The notes under the pieces: generated by a model
Databases searched by the model: none
What the model was told of the DNA's origin: nothing
What the model saw: the letters and a program-made list of their open reading frames with translations, nothing else
Program-made: the position numbers and the translations under genes
Shown: piece by piece, positions 1 through 8,738 of the stretch
Layout of the letters: every line of letters begins with the position of its first letter
How positions within the stretch are numbered: position 1 is the first letter of the stretch
Assembly: GCF_025821625.1 (NCBI RefSeq)
Contig: NZ_JACKSH010000187.1
Coordinates: forward strand, 1 to 64,000
Direction: 5' to 3'
From: Mycolicibacterium pyrenivorans
GTDB taxonomy: Bacteria > Actinomycetota > Actinomycetes > Mycobacteriales > Mycobacteriaceae
DNA: 64,000 bases

Positions 1-667
1 GGTCCAGCCGCCCGCCGCGGGCGCCGAGCAGCAGGGCAGCACCCGAGGCCGCGGTGACCAGCGCCGGCCGCCCCTCGGTCAGCCACGCCGACAGCGCGAC
101 GCGGGCGGGTTCGCCGTACGGCACCGTCCGCTGCTTGTTTCCCTTGCCCAGCACGCGTAGCACTCGGCGTGAGGTGTCGATGTCGTCGACGTCCAGACCG
201 CACAGCTCGCTGACCCGGATGCCGGTGGCGTAGAGCATCTCGACGATGAGCCGGTCGCGCAGTGCCAGTGGATCACCTTGCTGGGCACCGGATTTCGCGG
301 CTTCCATGGCGTCGGCAGCCTGGTCCTGTCGCAGCACGGCGGGCAGGGTGCGCCGCGCCTTGGGCACCTGAAGGCGCGTCGCCGGGTCGTCGGCCATCAG
401 GCCGCGCCGCAGCGCCCACGCGGTGAATGTCTTGACCGCCGAGGTGCGTCGGGCCAGCGTCGAGCGGGCCGCACCGGCCGAGGACTGCGCGGCCAGCCAG
501 GAGCGCAGCACCGGCAGGCTCAGACCGCGCAGCCCGGCGTCGGGGTGACGGTCGGCGAGGAAGTCGAACAGTGAGCGCAGGTCGCCGAGATAGGCGCGAC
601 GGGTGTGCTCGGAGCGGCCACGCTCCAGGGCGAGGTAAACGTCGAACTCCTCGAGGACGGCCTCCAT
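1..667 (-). CDS. xerC: Tyrosine recombinase XerC (3' end outside window)
   Basis: Site-specific tyrosine recombinase that, with XerD, resolves chromosome dimers at dif. The minus-strand reading frame is open to the window edge, so about 222 codons are visible. The N-terminal SAM-like core-binding domain is recognisable ([13 protein letters not shown] near the start). It is followed by the start of the catalytic domain with [15 protein letters not shown], in which Arg151 is the first catalytic arginine, and [14 protein letters not shown], which carries the beta-hairpin lysine. The C-terminal HxxR...H...Y residues lie beyond the window. The ATG at 667 gives [19 protein letters not shown], the usual XerC amino terminus. 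Neighbour order (viuB, dprA, comM next) matches the M. tuberculosis xerC locus. Confidence 0.93.
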   Translation of the reverse strand, partial: MEAVLEEFDVYLALERGRSEHTRRAYLGDLRSLFDFLADRHPDAGLRGLSLPVLRSWLAAQSSAGAARSTLARRTSAVKTFTAWALRRGLMADDPATRLQVPKARRTLPAVLRQDQAADAMEAAKSGAQQGDPLALRDRLIVEMLYATGIRVSELCGLDVDDIDTSRRVLRVLGKGNKQRTVPYGEPARVALSAWLTEGRPALVTAASGAALLLGARGGRLD

Positions 668-700
668 GTCCCCCACCGTGGCAGACGGCGGCGGCGTGAT

Positions 701-1861
701 TCAGGTGACGCGCCGCAGCGTGTCCGGGGTGAGATCAGCCAGCGTGGGATAGCCGTCGACCGCCATGATCAGGTCGGTCTCGGCCAGCAGCGATCGCAGG
801 ACGTGGACGACGCCGTCCTCGCCGCCGATGGCCAGACCGTACGTGTAGGGCCTGCCGACGCCGACGGCCGTCGCACCGAGGGCGAGCGCCTTGACGATGT
901 CGGCGCCGCTGCGGATTCCGGAGTCGAACAGCACCGGCATCCCGTCGGCGGCCTCCACGACCCCGGGAAGGCAGTCGATCGCGGGCAGCCCGCCGTTGGC
1001 CTGGCGGCCACCGTGGGTGGAGCAGTAGATGCCGTCGACGCCGCCGTCTCGCGCGCGTCGGACGTCGTCGGGATGACAGATGCCCTTGAGGATCAGCGGC
1101 AGATCGGTCAACGACCGCAGCCACGGCAGGTCTTCCCACGTCAACGGGTTGCCGAAGAGCTGAACCCACTGCATGACGACGGCCTGCGGGTTCTCTTCGG
1201 GCGCTTGCGCGAGCAGCGCCCGGAAGACCGGGTCGCTGGTGTAGTTCGACAGGCAGCGGCCCCGCAGCTGCGGGAAGTTCGACATCGCCAGATCACGCGG
1301 ACGCCATCCCGGGATCCACGTGTCGAGGGTGACGATGATCGCCTTGTAGCCGGCGGCCTCGGCGCGGCTGACGAGGCTGGCGGCCAGGTCGCGGTCGGTC
1401 GGTGTGTAGAGCTGGAAGAAACCGGGAGTGTCACCGAATTCGGCGGCGACGTCCTCGAGCGGGTCTTCGGTCAATGTGGACACGGCCATCGGGACACCGG
1501 TGCGCGCGGCGGCGCGGGCGGTCGCCAGGTCGCCGTGGCCGTTCTGGGAGCAGATCCCGATGACGCCGACGGGCGCCATGAACAGCGGAGAGGGCAGTGT
1601 CATGCCGAACAGTTCGACGGTGAGGTCCCGCTCGGTGGCGCCGACGAGCATCCTCGGCATCAGTCCCCAGCGGTCGAAGGCGGTGCGGTTGACGCGCTGG
1701 GTGCGTTCGTCACCGGCACCGCCTGCGACGTAGGACCAGATCGACGCAGGCATGGCGACCTCGGCCTTGGCCTCCCACCCGGCGTAATCCATCGGGAGCG
1801 AGGGCAGCACGCCTGAGAGGCCCTGCAGGTAGATCTCGAGTTGGTAGTTACCGAAGGTCAT
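701..1861 (-). CDS. FMN-dependent alpha-hydroxy-acid oxidase, lactate 2-monooxygenase-like
   Basis: Predicted soluble flavoprotein of 386 residues in the FMN-dependent alpha-hydroxy acid dehydrogenase family, closest in feel to lactate 2-monooxygenase. Visible landmarks are the N-terminal YVAGGAGDE segment, APVGVIG for FMN phosphate and backbone contacts, LILKGI with the flavin-contacting lysine, and [12 protein letters not shown] with the active-site His and the substrate-binding Arg. [19 protein letters not shown] binds the FMN phosphate. The usual SNHGGRQ motif reads STHGGRQ here. Start is the ATG at 1861. It sits between xerC and the viuB-like gene, a position with no counterpart that I recall in M. 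tuberculosis, so it is probably an insertion into the conserved block. Mycofactocin MftD belongs to the same family but nothing else here supports that role. Confidence 0.8.
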   Translation of the reverse strand: MTFGNYQLEIYLQGLSGVLPSLPMDYAGWEAKAEVAMPASIWSYVAGGAGDERTQRVNRTAFDRWGLMPRMLVGATERDLTVELFGMTLPSPLFMAPVGVIGICSQNGHGDLATARAAARTGVPMAVSTLTEDPLEDVAAEFGDTPGFFQLYTPTDRDLAASLVSRAEAAGYKAIIVTLDTWIPGWRPRDLAMSNFPQLRGRCLSNYTSDPVFRALLAQAPEENPQAVVMQWVQLFGNPLTWEDLPWLRSLTDLPLILKGICHPDDVRRARDGGVDGIYCSTHGGRQANGGLPAIDCLPGVVEAADGMPVLFDSGIRSGADIVKALALGATAVGVGRPYTYGLAIGGEDGVVHVLRSLLAETDLIMAVDGYPTLADLTPDTLRRVT

Positions 1862-1897
1862 GGCGTAAGGGTGCCACCGGTACCCGGTTCGGCACCG

Positions 1898-2740
1898 CTA
1901 TTTCGCCTCGGCCTCGGCCAGCTCGCGCTTCCACTGCCGGAACGTCTCCTCGGTGCGGCCCCGCCGCCAGTATCCGGAGATCGATCCGGCCCACTTGGCG
2001 TCGACACCGCGTTCCTTGCGGATGTAGGGCCGCAGGTTGTGCATGACGGCCTGGGCCTCGCCATGGATGAACACCTGCACCTGGCCGGGAAGCCAGGGGG
2101 TCTCCTTCACCGCGGCGATCAGCGGGGCGTGATCGCCTGCGCTGTCGTCGGCGACGAGGTCCGCCCGGCCGCCGCGGTAGATCCACGACACGTCGACGCC
2201 GGACGGTGCGGTCAGCTCGATCTGGTCGTCGGGTCCGGCGACCTCGATGAACACCTTGCCGATCGCGTTGTCGGGCAACGCTTCCAATGCGGCGCTGATG
2301 GCGGGCAGGGCCGCTTCGTCGCCCGCGAGCAGGTGCCAGTCGGCGGCGGGATCCGGCGCGTACGCCCCGTTGGGGCCCATCACGAAGAGCCGCTGACCGG
2401 GTGTGGCGGCGGCGGCCCACGGACCGGCGACGCCATGGTCGCCGTGCACGACGAAGTCGATGGTGATCTCCCGCCGCTGCGCGTCCGCCCGGCGGACGGT
2501 GTAGGTGCGCACCGTGGGTTCGAATGCCTTGAAGCTGTCCAGCGTCAGGGGCTGGTCGAGGGTGCCCGCATCGACGCTGTCGTCGACGAACACCAGTTTC
2601 ACGTAGGCGTCGGTGCTGTCGTTGGGCGTGAAGGTGTCGAAACCCTTGCCGCCCAGGATGACCCGCACCATGTGCGGCGTCAGTTGCTCGGTGCGGACCA
2701 CCTCGAACGTGTGCACGGGACGTCCTGCCACTTCCACCAT
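1898..2740 (-). CDS. viuB: Siderophore-interacting FAD-binding reductase (ViuB-like)
   Basis: A 280-residue siderophore-interacting protein of the ferredoxin-reductase fold, expected to use FAD and NAD(P)H to reduce ferric siderophores in the cytosol. Residues about 1-115 form the FAD-binding barrel, with RTYTVRRAD as the flavin-binding RxYTxR motif. The second half is the SIP domain, with LLAGDEAALPAISAALE and the terminal GYWRRGRTEETFR motif typical of ViuB/YqjH proteins. Length is normal for the family. The ATG at 2740 is the first in frame. It matches the position of Rv2895c in M. tuberculosis. No iron box is evident in the 70 bp between it and dprA. Confidence 0.88.
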   Translation of the reverse strand: MVEVAGRPVHTFEVVRTEQLTPHMVRVILGGKGFDTFTPNDSTDAYVKLVFVDDSVDAGTLDQPLTLDSFKAFEPTVRTYTVRRADAQRREITIDFVVHGDHGVAGPWAAAATPGQRLFVMGPNGAYAPDPAADWHLLAGDEAALPAISAALEALPDNAIGKVFIEVAGPDDQIELTAPSGVDVSWIYRGGRADLVADDSAGDHAPLIAAVKETPWLPGQVQVFIHGEAQAVMHNLRPYIRKERGVDAKWAGSISGYWRRGRTEETFRQWKRELAEAEAK

Positions 2741-2809
2741 CCTTCGCTGCTGCTCTCGTCGACTATACGAGCGCGGCCGTCGCCGCAGTGTTCTCCCTGT
2801 CCGGCGGCA

Positions 2810-3937
2810 CTAGCGTTTGACCAGCTTCCAGCAGCCGTCCACCTGCGTCACCAGCCCCCGCACGTCGAGCATCGTCAGCGGACCGAGAACGTCGGCGACC
2901 GGCAGGCCCGCGGTGACCGCGATCTCATCCACCGTGCGACTCCCCCGCCCCGGCAGCGACTCGTAGACCGCCAGTTCCTCATCCGTCAGCTCGTCCAGAC
3001 GTGCCACGGGTCGGGCGATGTCCGGCGCGAGCTCGCCGATGCGACCCACCAGTTCGACCACGTCGGCAGCCCTGGTGATGACCTTCGCGCGAGCGTCGAG
3101 CAACGCGTGACAGCCGACCGATGACGAGGACGTGATCGGTCCGGGGACCGCACCCACCGGACGGCCCAGAGCTTTGGCCCACGAAGCGGTGTTGGCGGCA
3201 CCGCTGCGCACACCGGCTTCCACCACCACCGTCGCCCCGCCAAAAGCGGCGACCAGCCGGTTGCGGGCCAGGAACTGGCGCCGCGTCGGCCGTACTCCCG
3301 GTGGGTACTCGCTGACCACCAGGCCGTTTCGCCCGATCCTGTGCAGCAGCGCGGAATGGCCTGCGGGATAGGGAACATCGATTCCCGCGGCGAGCACCGC
3401 GACGGTCTCGCCGTCGGAGGCCAGCGCCGCGCGGTGAGCGGCGCCGTCGATACCGTACGCACCGCCCGACACCACCGCGACATCACGTTCGACCAGACCT
3501 GCGGCAAGGTCCGCGGCCACGTATTCGCCGTAGGCGGTGGCGGCCCGAGTCCCGACGATCGCGGCGCTGCGCTCGGTCACGTCGCACAGCCGGGACGGCC
3601 CGAGCACCCAGAGCGCCAGCGGCGGCAGAGCCTGCGGTCGCTTCTCGCGATTCGCACCGTCGAAACACGTGAACGCCAGATACGGCCATTCGTCGTCATC
3701 GGCGGTGAGCAAGCGTCCTCCCATCCGGTCAAGAGTGCCGAGATCCTGTTCGGCGCTGTCGATTCCGTACCGGGCTTCGGTGGCCCGCTTCAATGTGTCA
3801 TCGACGTCGCGGCGCCGGATCCGATCCGCGGCCGCAGTAACCCCCACGGAAGCCACCAGATCGGCGAGGAGTGGATTGGGCGGTTCGGCGACCCTGGAGA
3901 TATACGCCCACGCGCGGCGGGTTACCTCGTCCATCAT
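2810..3937 (-). CDS. dprA: DNA-processing protein DprA (DNA-protecting, RecA loader)
   Basis: DprA/Smf family protein of 375 residues, which binds incoming single-stranded DNA and loads RecA during transformation. Its role in mycobacteria is not settled. The central Rossmann-like domain shows AIVGTRAATAYGEYVA, VVSGGAYGIDGAAHRAAL, AAGIDVPYPAGH and SEYPPGVRP, followed by RNRLVAAFGGATVVVEA. A C-terminal winged-helix domain (about residues 310-375) follows. The start is set by the ATG at 3937, whose ATGA overlaps the comM stop by 4 bp, indicating translational coupling. A longer open frame upstream is the shadow of comM. Confidence 0.92.
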   Translation of the reverse strand: MMDEVTRRAWAYISRVAEPPNPLLADLVASVGVTAAADRIRRRDVDDTLKRATEARYGIDSAEQDLGTLDRMGGRLLTADDDEWPYLAFTCFDGANREKRPQALPPLALWVLGPSRLCDVTERSAAIVGTRAATAYGEYVAADLAAGLVERDVAVVSGGAYGIDGAAHRAALASDGETVAVLAAGIDVPYPAGHSALLHRIGRNGLVVSEYPPGVRPTRRQFLARNRLVAAFGGATVVVEAGVRSGAANTASWAKALGRPVGAVPGPITSSSSVGCHALLDARAKVITRAADVVELVGRIGELAPDIARPVARLDELTDEELAVYESLPGRGSRTVDEIAVTAGLPVADVLGPLTMLDVRGLVTQVDGCWKLVKR

Positions 3938-5442
3938 TGGCCAGCCACCTGACGGAAACTCATCGCGGTCATGACGTCCTCCTTGCTGGGAGAGGTGCGC
4001 CCGGCGAGATCGCAGAGGGTCCACGCGACCCGCACCGTGCGGTCCATACCCCGGATGCTCACCGCCCCGCGGTCGACCGCCGTCCGCAGCGGTTTCATCG
4101 CCTCCGGACTCGGCCTGAACCTGCGCCGCAACAGCGCACCGCTCACCTCGGCATTGGTCGTAATGCCGTAAGGACGCCACCGCTCTTGCGCTGCCCGCCG
4201 CGCCTCCCAGACACGTTCGCGGACAACAGAGGTCGACTCACCGTCCTCAACGGTGAACGATCCCGCCCGCGACCCATGCATCTCGACTCGCAGATCCACC
4301 CGGTCGACCAGCGGCCCCGACAGCTTGCTGCGGTAGCGCCTCCGCTCCGCCGCTCCGCACCCGCAGTCGCGCGGGTCGGGCGGAGCACACGGGCACAGGT
4401 TGGCCGCCAGCACCAGTTGGAACCGGCACTGGTATCTCGCGACACCATCGCGGCGGGCGAGCCGGATCTCGCCATCCTCCAGTGGGGTGCGAAGTGCCTC
4501 GAGCGCGGCGGTGTTGATCTCGGCAAACTCGTCGAGGAACAACACTCCGCGGTGAGCGCGACTCACCGCCCCGGGACGCGCCATTCCCGGTCCGCCGCCC
4601 ACGAGGGCAGCGACACTGGAGGTGTGGTGCGGCGCCACGAACGGCGCGCGGGTGATCAACGGCGCGTCGCCGGTCAGCAGACCTGCCACCGAATGGATCG
4701 CGGTGACCTCCAACGACTCTGCATGCGACAACGGCGGAAGCAGCCCCGGAAGCCGCTGCGCCAGCATGGTTTTCCCCACGCCCGGCGGTCCGGTCATCAT
4801 GAGGTTGTGTGCGCCGGCGGCCGCCACCTCGACGGCGTAGCGCGCCTGTGTCTGCCCGACGACGTCGCTGAGATCCGCCGCCGCCCCGGCCGTGTGCGGC
4901 CGGCTCTCGACACGTGGCTCCAGATCACCCTTGCCCGCCAGCCAGGCCGCCACCTGCCCCAGGCTGCGAGCACCCCACACCTCCACTCCCTCGATGAGGC
5001 TGGCCTCGGCAAGGTTCTCGACAGGCACGACCACGGTCGGCCAGCCCTGGTTCAGCGCGGTGAGCACCGCAGGCAGGACGCCCTTCACCGGCCGGACCCG
5101 GCCATCGAGGGCGAGTTCACCCAGCAGCACCGTCTTCTCCAGCCGAGGCCAGGATCTCTTGTTCTGGGCCGACAGCACGGCCGCCGCGAGGGCGATGTCG
5201 TAGACCGATCCCATCTTCGGCAGCGTTGCAGGCGACAACGCCAGGGTCAGCCGCGACATCGGCCAGGTGAAGCCGCAGTTGGTGATCGCTGCTCGGACCC
5301 GGTCACGCGATTCGCGCAGCGCCGCGTCGCCCAGCCCCACCAGATGGACCCCGGGAAGACCGGCGGTGATGTCGGCCTCGATTTCGACGATCTCGCCTTC
5401 CACACCGCGCACCGCCACCGAGAAAGCCCTGCCGAGCGCCAT
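3934..5442 (-). CDS. comM: ComM-type AAA+ ATPase (YifB/Mg-chelatase-like)
   Basis: A 502-residue ComM/YifB protein. ComM in transformable bacteria is a branch-migration helicase that helps integrate donor DNA. The N-terminal domain starts MALGRAFSVAVRGVEGE and carries GLPGVHLVGLGDAALRESRDRV. The AAA+ Mg-chelatase domain has Walker A GPPGVGKT near residue 218, Walker B LFLDEFAE, and the CPCAPPDPRDCGC cysteine cluster typical of the family. The ATG at 5442 shares one base with the stop of the upstream UPF0102 gene (TGATG). dprA follows with a 4-bp overlap, so UPF0102-comM-dprA form a tightly coupled operon as in M. tuberculosis Rv2898c-Rv2896c. Confidence 0.93.
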   Translation of the reverse strand: MALGRAFSVAVRGVEGEIVEIEADITAGLPGVHLVGLGDAALRESRDRVRAAITNCGFTWPMSRLTLALSPATLPKMGSVYDIALAAAVLSAQNKRSWPRLEKTVLLGELALDGRVRPVKGVLPAVLTALNQGWPTVVVPVENLAEASLIEGVEVWGARSLGQVAAWLAGKGDLEPRVESRPHTAGAAADLSDVVGQTQARYAVEVAAAGAHNLMMTGPPGVGKTMLAQRLPGLLPPLSHAESLEVTAIHSVAGLLTGDAPLITRAPFVAPHHTSSVAALVGGGPGMARPGAVSRAHRGVLFLDEFAEINTAALEALRTPLEDGEIRLARRDGVARYQCRFQLVLAANLCPCAPPDPRDCGCGAAERRRYRSKLSGPLVDRVDLRVEMHGSRAGSFTVEDGESTSVVRERVWEARRAAQERWRPYGITTNAEVSGALLRRRFRPSPEAMKPLRTAVDRGAVSIRGMDRTVRVAWTLCDLAGRTSPSKEDVMTAMSFRQVAGQ

Positions 5443-5813
5443 CACCCGACCCCGCGGATGTGGGTGATCTCGGGGCTGCGGCGGCGGCCGATCCTGATCG
5501 CGATGACGTCGATGCGCACCGACGACCAACTGCCGTGCTGCTGGGCCAACCACACTCCGGCCAGCCGGCGCAGACGGCGGACCTTGGCAGGGGTCACCGC
5601 CTGCTCGACACCACCGAACTGCTCCCCCGTGCGCGTCTTCACCTCGACGAACACGACCGCCTGCGCGGTGTCGTCGGTGGCGATGACGTCCAGCTCTCCA
5701 TAACGACACCGCCAGTTGCGGGCGAGCATCCGCCACCCGAGCTGCCCCAGATAGTCGACGGCGAGTTGCTCCCCCATCGCGCCGATCTCGGCGCGGCTCT
5801 CAGTTCCGGTCAT
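5442..5813 (-). CDS. UPF0102 protein, YraN family endonuclease-like
   Basis: A 123-residue member of UPF0102/YraN, a Holliday-junction-resolvase-like nuclease fold of unproven function. The core motifs are AMGEQLAVDYLGQLGW, RYGELDVIATD and VVFVEVKTRTGEQFG, the E-D-ExK pattern of PD-(D/E)XK nucleases. The ATG at 5813 gives MTGTESRAEIGAMGE, normal for the family. Its stop overlaps the comM start by one base. It is the last conserved gene on the left before the large accessory region. In M. tuberculosis the next gene that I recall is fdhD, which is absent here. Confidence 0.9.
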   Translation of the reverse strand: MTGTESRAEIGAMGEQLAVDYLGQLGWRMLARNWRCRYGELDVIATDDTAQAVVFVEVKTRTGEQFGGVEQAVTPAKVRRLRRLAGVWLAQQHGSWSSVRIDVIAIRIGRRRSPEITHIRGVG

Positions 5814-6042
5814 GCCGCCCACCTTGCGGCGCACCGGCGACAAACTTTGCGTCTCTGCCCCCACCATCCCCAACCGCGGACTCATCCCCAGTGGGCACAG
5901 ATGGTGTTGCGAAAGCCCGGGATCACGGGTACCGGAATCCGCGCAGGCCGGACCACCGTCACCGGTTCGCCCTGGCCATCCATCGATGGGTAGTAGCCTC
6001 AACTCCTGCGGATTTCGGCGAACCGGTGACCGGGAGGTGGCG

Positions 6043-6420
6043 ATGCCAGAACTTCCCCTGGATGCGAACACCCGGCTGGCCGCGGAGCGCAACCGGCTGG
6101 CGCTCGAGCGAACGTTGATGGCGTGGACCCGCACCAGCACGGCGCTGATCGCCTTCGGCTTCACGATCTACCAGATTTTCCGGTACCTCTCGGAGAACGA
6201 GCGGCTTCGCGAGCCATATGTGAGCCCCCAGGTGTTCGGGGTGGCAATGATTCTCGTCGGCCTGGCCGCCCTGATACTCGGCTGGATCCAGCATCGCCAG
6301 GAGTTGGCGGCGCTCAGAGCCGACTTCGGAGCGATGCGCTACTCGATTGCCGCGATCGTCGCGGGGCTCGTCGCCGGACTCGGGGCCATCGCGCTGCTCG
6401 GCGTGACCCTGCGGCTGTAG
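6043..6420 (+). CDS. DUF202 (YidH family) inner-membrane protein
   Basis: Small membrane protein of 125 residues. The family signature NTRLAAERNRLALERTLMAWTRTSTALIAFGF contains the usual RxxLAxERTxLAWxRT pattern, followed by three predicted transmembrane helices. Function is unknown. Start is ATG 6043 with a GGGAGGTGG ribosome-binding site 4-5 bases upstream. It is transcribed divergently from the UPF0102 gene across about 230 bp that show no other gene. Confidence 0.85.
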   Translation: MPELPLDANTRLAAERNRLALERTLMAWTRTSTALIAFGFTIYQIFRYLSENERLREPYVSPQVFGVAMILVGLAALILGWIQHRQELAALRADFGAMRYSIAAIVAGLVAGLGAIALLGVTLRL

Positions 6421-6457
6421 CGGCAGGCAACGCGCAGTTTCTCGACGAAAGCCGATC

Positions 6458-7151
6458 ATGGACGACACCCGCCGCACCCGAACGGTCCGTCGGCTCTCGA
6501 CACCCCGAGCCGCGGGCTTCGCCGGCATCTTGTTCGCCGTGTTGTTCGCGTCCAGCCTGATCTTGCTGCGCAGCGCGGTCCCCGACGATCCGTTCGCGCA
6601 GATGTCCTGGGTGACCCGCGGCGACGAGGATCGGTACCGCGTTGGTGCTGGCGCCGCTCGCCGGGATCGCGTTCCTGTGGTTCATCGGGGTGGTGAGGGA
6701 CCAACTGGGTGACCTCGAGGACCGGTTCTTCGGGTCCGTCTTCCTGGGCAGCGGACTGCTGTTCTTGGCGATGGTGGCCGTCTCGATGGCCATCGCCGGA
6801 GCGATCCTGATGATCGCCGAGATCCCGGCGATGGCGTCGAACGGCCTCGTCTACTTCGCCCGGTCCCTCATGCTTCAGGTCAGCAACATCTGGGGCGTGC
6901 GATTCGCCGCTGTGTTCATGATCTCGCTGGCCACCATCTGGATACGCACCAGGTTGATGCCACGATGGCTCGCATTGGTCACCTACCTACTCGCCCTGAT
7001 CCTGCTGCTGGTGATCAGTCGCAGCCTCTGGATCACACTCGTGTTTCCTGCATGGGTATTCGGCATCAGCATGTTCATCCTGATCAGCACCAAATTCCTG
7101 GCAGATCCGGACAACTCGCCGGAAAACGTTGGCCCGAGTCTTGGGCCGTGA
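6458..7151 (+). pseudogene. Four-helix membrane protein gene with a frameshift
   Basis: Two overlapping frames encode one membrane protein. The first, from ATG 6458, encodes MDDTRRTRTVRRLSTPRAAG, a transmembrane helix and an extracytoplasmic stretch ending at GDEDR. The second continues TALVLAPLAGIAFLWFIGVV from about 6636 through several more helices to the stop at 7151. The frames meet at the CGGTACC around 6632-6638, where one base is extra or two are missing. Read through, the product would be about 230 residues of unknown function. Either the gene is broken or this is a sequencing error. A separate start at TTG 6642 is possible but would begin inside a conserved helix. Confidence 0.65.
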
Positions 7152-7195
7152 CCAGAGCTACGCCGGCAGTCGTTCAGCTCGGCCCCGGGTTTGCG

Positions 7196-8059
7196 CTACG
7201 CCCCTTGGGGGCCGGTGGCATTGCGCCAGGCCAGTGGGTTCAGCTCGCGATAGGGATCCCCGCTGCGCACGTCCAGCAGGTCGGCCATCGCCTTCTCCAG
7301 TGACTCCTGGGTCTTCTCTTTGACGGTGGTCACCCACCGGTCGTGGGACGTCCCCGCGGGCCTCGTGGTGTCGATGGGAGGGGCGAACCGCAGATACATC
7401 CGCTGCGGACGGGGAATCAGCGTCGGCCCGATTCCGCGCATCAGCGGTGGGGCCATATCGCTTGTGCCCGAGAGCTTTTCTGACACCGCCAAGCTCAGTT
7501 GACCCAGCCGGCTGGTACGGGCGATCAGGCTGCGATAGACCTCATCTCCGCCGATGAGGGCCACCGGCACGATCGGATAGCCGTTCTCCACCGACACCCG
7601 GGCAAACCCGGCGCGGCCCTGCCAGCGCAGCGTGTTCTCCTCGCCCTTGAACTTGGCGATCTCCCGGCCGCCACCGGGGAAGACCAGGATGGTCTCGTTG
7701 TGGCGCATCAGTTCTCGGGCCGTCTCCGGCGAACCGATGACCGCCCCGTAAGCGGCGATGAGGTCACCCATGGGGGCAGGCAGGTCACCCATCCTGCGCT
7801 CGGCCAGCGGACGCACCCGGGCACCGATGGCCCGCCGGACGAAGTAGGGAATCAACAGCACCTCGCCGCCCCCCTGAGTGTGGTTGCCCACCAAAAGGAA
7901 TCGGCCATCGGGCGGTAGGTTCTCCAACCCGTCCACATAGGGGCGATACAGATCCATCAGCGGACCCATCCGGTCCAGGACGGTGTCGACCACACGGCGC
8001 GTCGCCAGGACTCGGCGGGATGGATCCATGATCGCGTCGAGCGACGGTGTCTGGGGCAT
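7196..8059 (-). CDS. Lysophospholipid acyltransferase family protein (PlsC-like)
   Basis: A 287-residue acyltransferase expected to act on lipids at the membrane surface. It resembles the mycobacterial subgroup related to wax ester and phospholipid acyltransferases. NHTQGGGEVLL stands where the family HX4D motif lies, which is atypical because the aspartate position is replaced by Glu. ETILVFPGGGREIAKFKGEE is the conserved PGG motif block, and YPIVPVALIGGDEVY follows. Start is ATG 8059. Divergent from a TetR gene across 48 bp that contain a perfect inverted repeat, so it is probably that regulator's target. Confidence 0.8.
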   Translation of the reverse strand: MPQTPSLDAIMDPSRRVLATRRVVDTVLDRMGPLMDLYRPYVDGLENLPPDGRFLLVGNHTQGGGEVLLIPYFVRRAIGARVRPLAERRMGDLPAPMGDLIAAYGAVIGSPETARELMRHNETILVFPGGGREIAKFKGEENTLRWQGRAGFARVSVENGYPIVPVALIGGDEVYRSLIARTSRLGQLSLAVSEKLSGTSDMAPPLMRGIGPTLIPRPQRMYLRFAPPIDTTRPAGTSHDRWVTTVKEKTQESLEKAMADLLDVRSGDPYRELNPLAWRNATGPQGA

Positions 8060-8075
8060 GACACCCACCCTACCG

Positions 8076-8091
8076 AACGAACCAGTTCGTT
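8076..8091. promoter_or_regulatory. Inverted repeat, probable TetR operator
   Basis: AACGAAC-CA-GTTCGTT, a perfect 7-2-7 inverted repeat in the 48-bp divergent promoter between the acyltransferase (starts 8059, minus) and the TetR gene (starts 8108, plus). Its size and place fit an operator bound by the adjacent TetR protein, controlling both genes. Confidence 0.6.
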
Positions 8092-8107
8092 TGGCTATGC
8101 TCTGGCT

Positions 8108-8680
8108 ATGAGAAGCCGGGATCAACTGCGGAGTCAGATTCTGAGCGCCGCGCGCGCCGAGTTCGCCGCGTTCGGGCTCGCCGGCGCCCGGATCGACCGC
8201 ATCGCGCGGGCCGCCGAGGCCAGCAAGGAGCGCCTCTACGCTCACTTCGGTGACAAGGAAGCGCTTTTCCGTGAAGTCGCGGCTGCCGACGGTGCCGAGT
8301 TCTTTCGGGCGCTCACGGTACGTCCGGAGGCGGTGCCCGAGTTCGTGGGCGACGTCCACGATCTGGCCCACAGGCATCCCGAACATCTCCGGATGATGAT
8401 GTGGGCACGACTGGAGGGGGTTCGGTTCGAGCAGCCCCCCGGCGGAGATCCCACCATGCCCGCGCAAGCGATCGCGGCCATTCGGACCGCGCAGGGCACC
8501 GGCGACGTCGACCCTGCATGGGATGCCGAGGAGCTCCTGGTCCTGCTCCTCGGCGTCGGCCTGGCGTGGTCGCACTGGCCTGATCCCCGGTCGATGACGG
8601 ACGATCCCATTGTCCTGCAGCGCCGGCGGGACACAGCAGTGGAGGCCGCCGCACGCATGGTCGCCGCCCGCCCCCGTTGA
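8108..8680 (+). CDS. TetR/AcrR family transcriptional regulator
   Basis: A 190-residue repressor-type regulator. The N-terminal helix-turn-helix reads QILSAARAEFAAFGLAGARI then IARAAEASKERLYAHFGDKE, the typical TetR DNA-binding domain at residues about 8-55. The remainder is a ligand-binding helical domain with no recognisable ligand class. It lies divergent to the PlsC-like acyltransferase, and an inverted repeat sits between them. Confidence 0.9.
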   Translation: MRSRDQLRSQILSAARAEFAAFGLAGARIDRIARAAEASKERLYAHFGDKEALFREVAAADGAEFFRALTVRPEAVPEFVGDVHDLAHRHPEHLRMMMWARLEGVRFEQPPGGDPTMPAQAIAAIRTAQGTGDVDPAWDAEELLVLLLGVGLAWSHWPDPRSMTDDPIVLQRRRDTAVEAAARMVAARPR

Positions 8681-8738
8681 CTGTTTCGGCGACGTCAAAA
8701 TCGGGGTACACCGGCGCATCCGCCGACCAGGAGGCACC

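Noticed and set aside
605-1816. Long plus-strand open frame opposite the lactate monooxygenase-like gene
   Set aside because: It is the high-GC antisense shadow; the minus-strand protein has clear family motifs and this frame has none.
5814-6042. tRNA or integration site at the left edge of the accessory region
   Set aside because: I could not find a tRNA-like fold, direct repeat or integrase; xerC at the edge is the housekeeping recombinase in its normal place.
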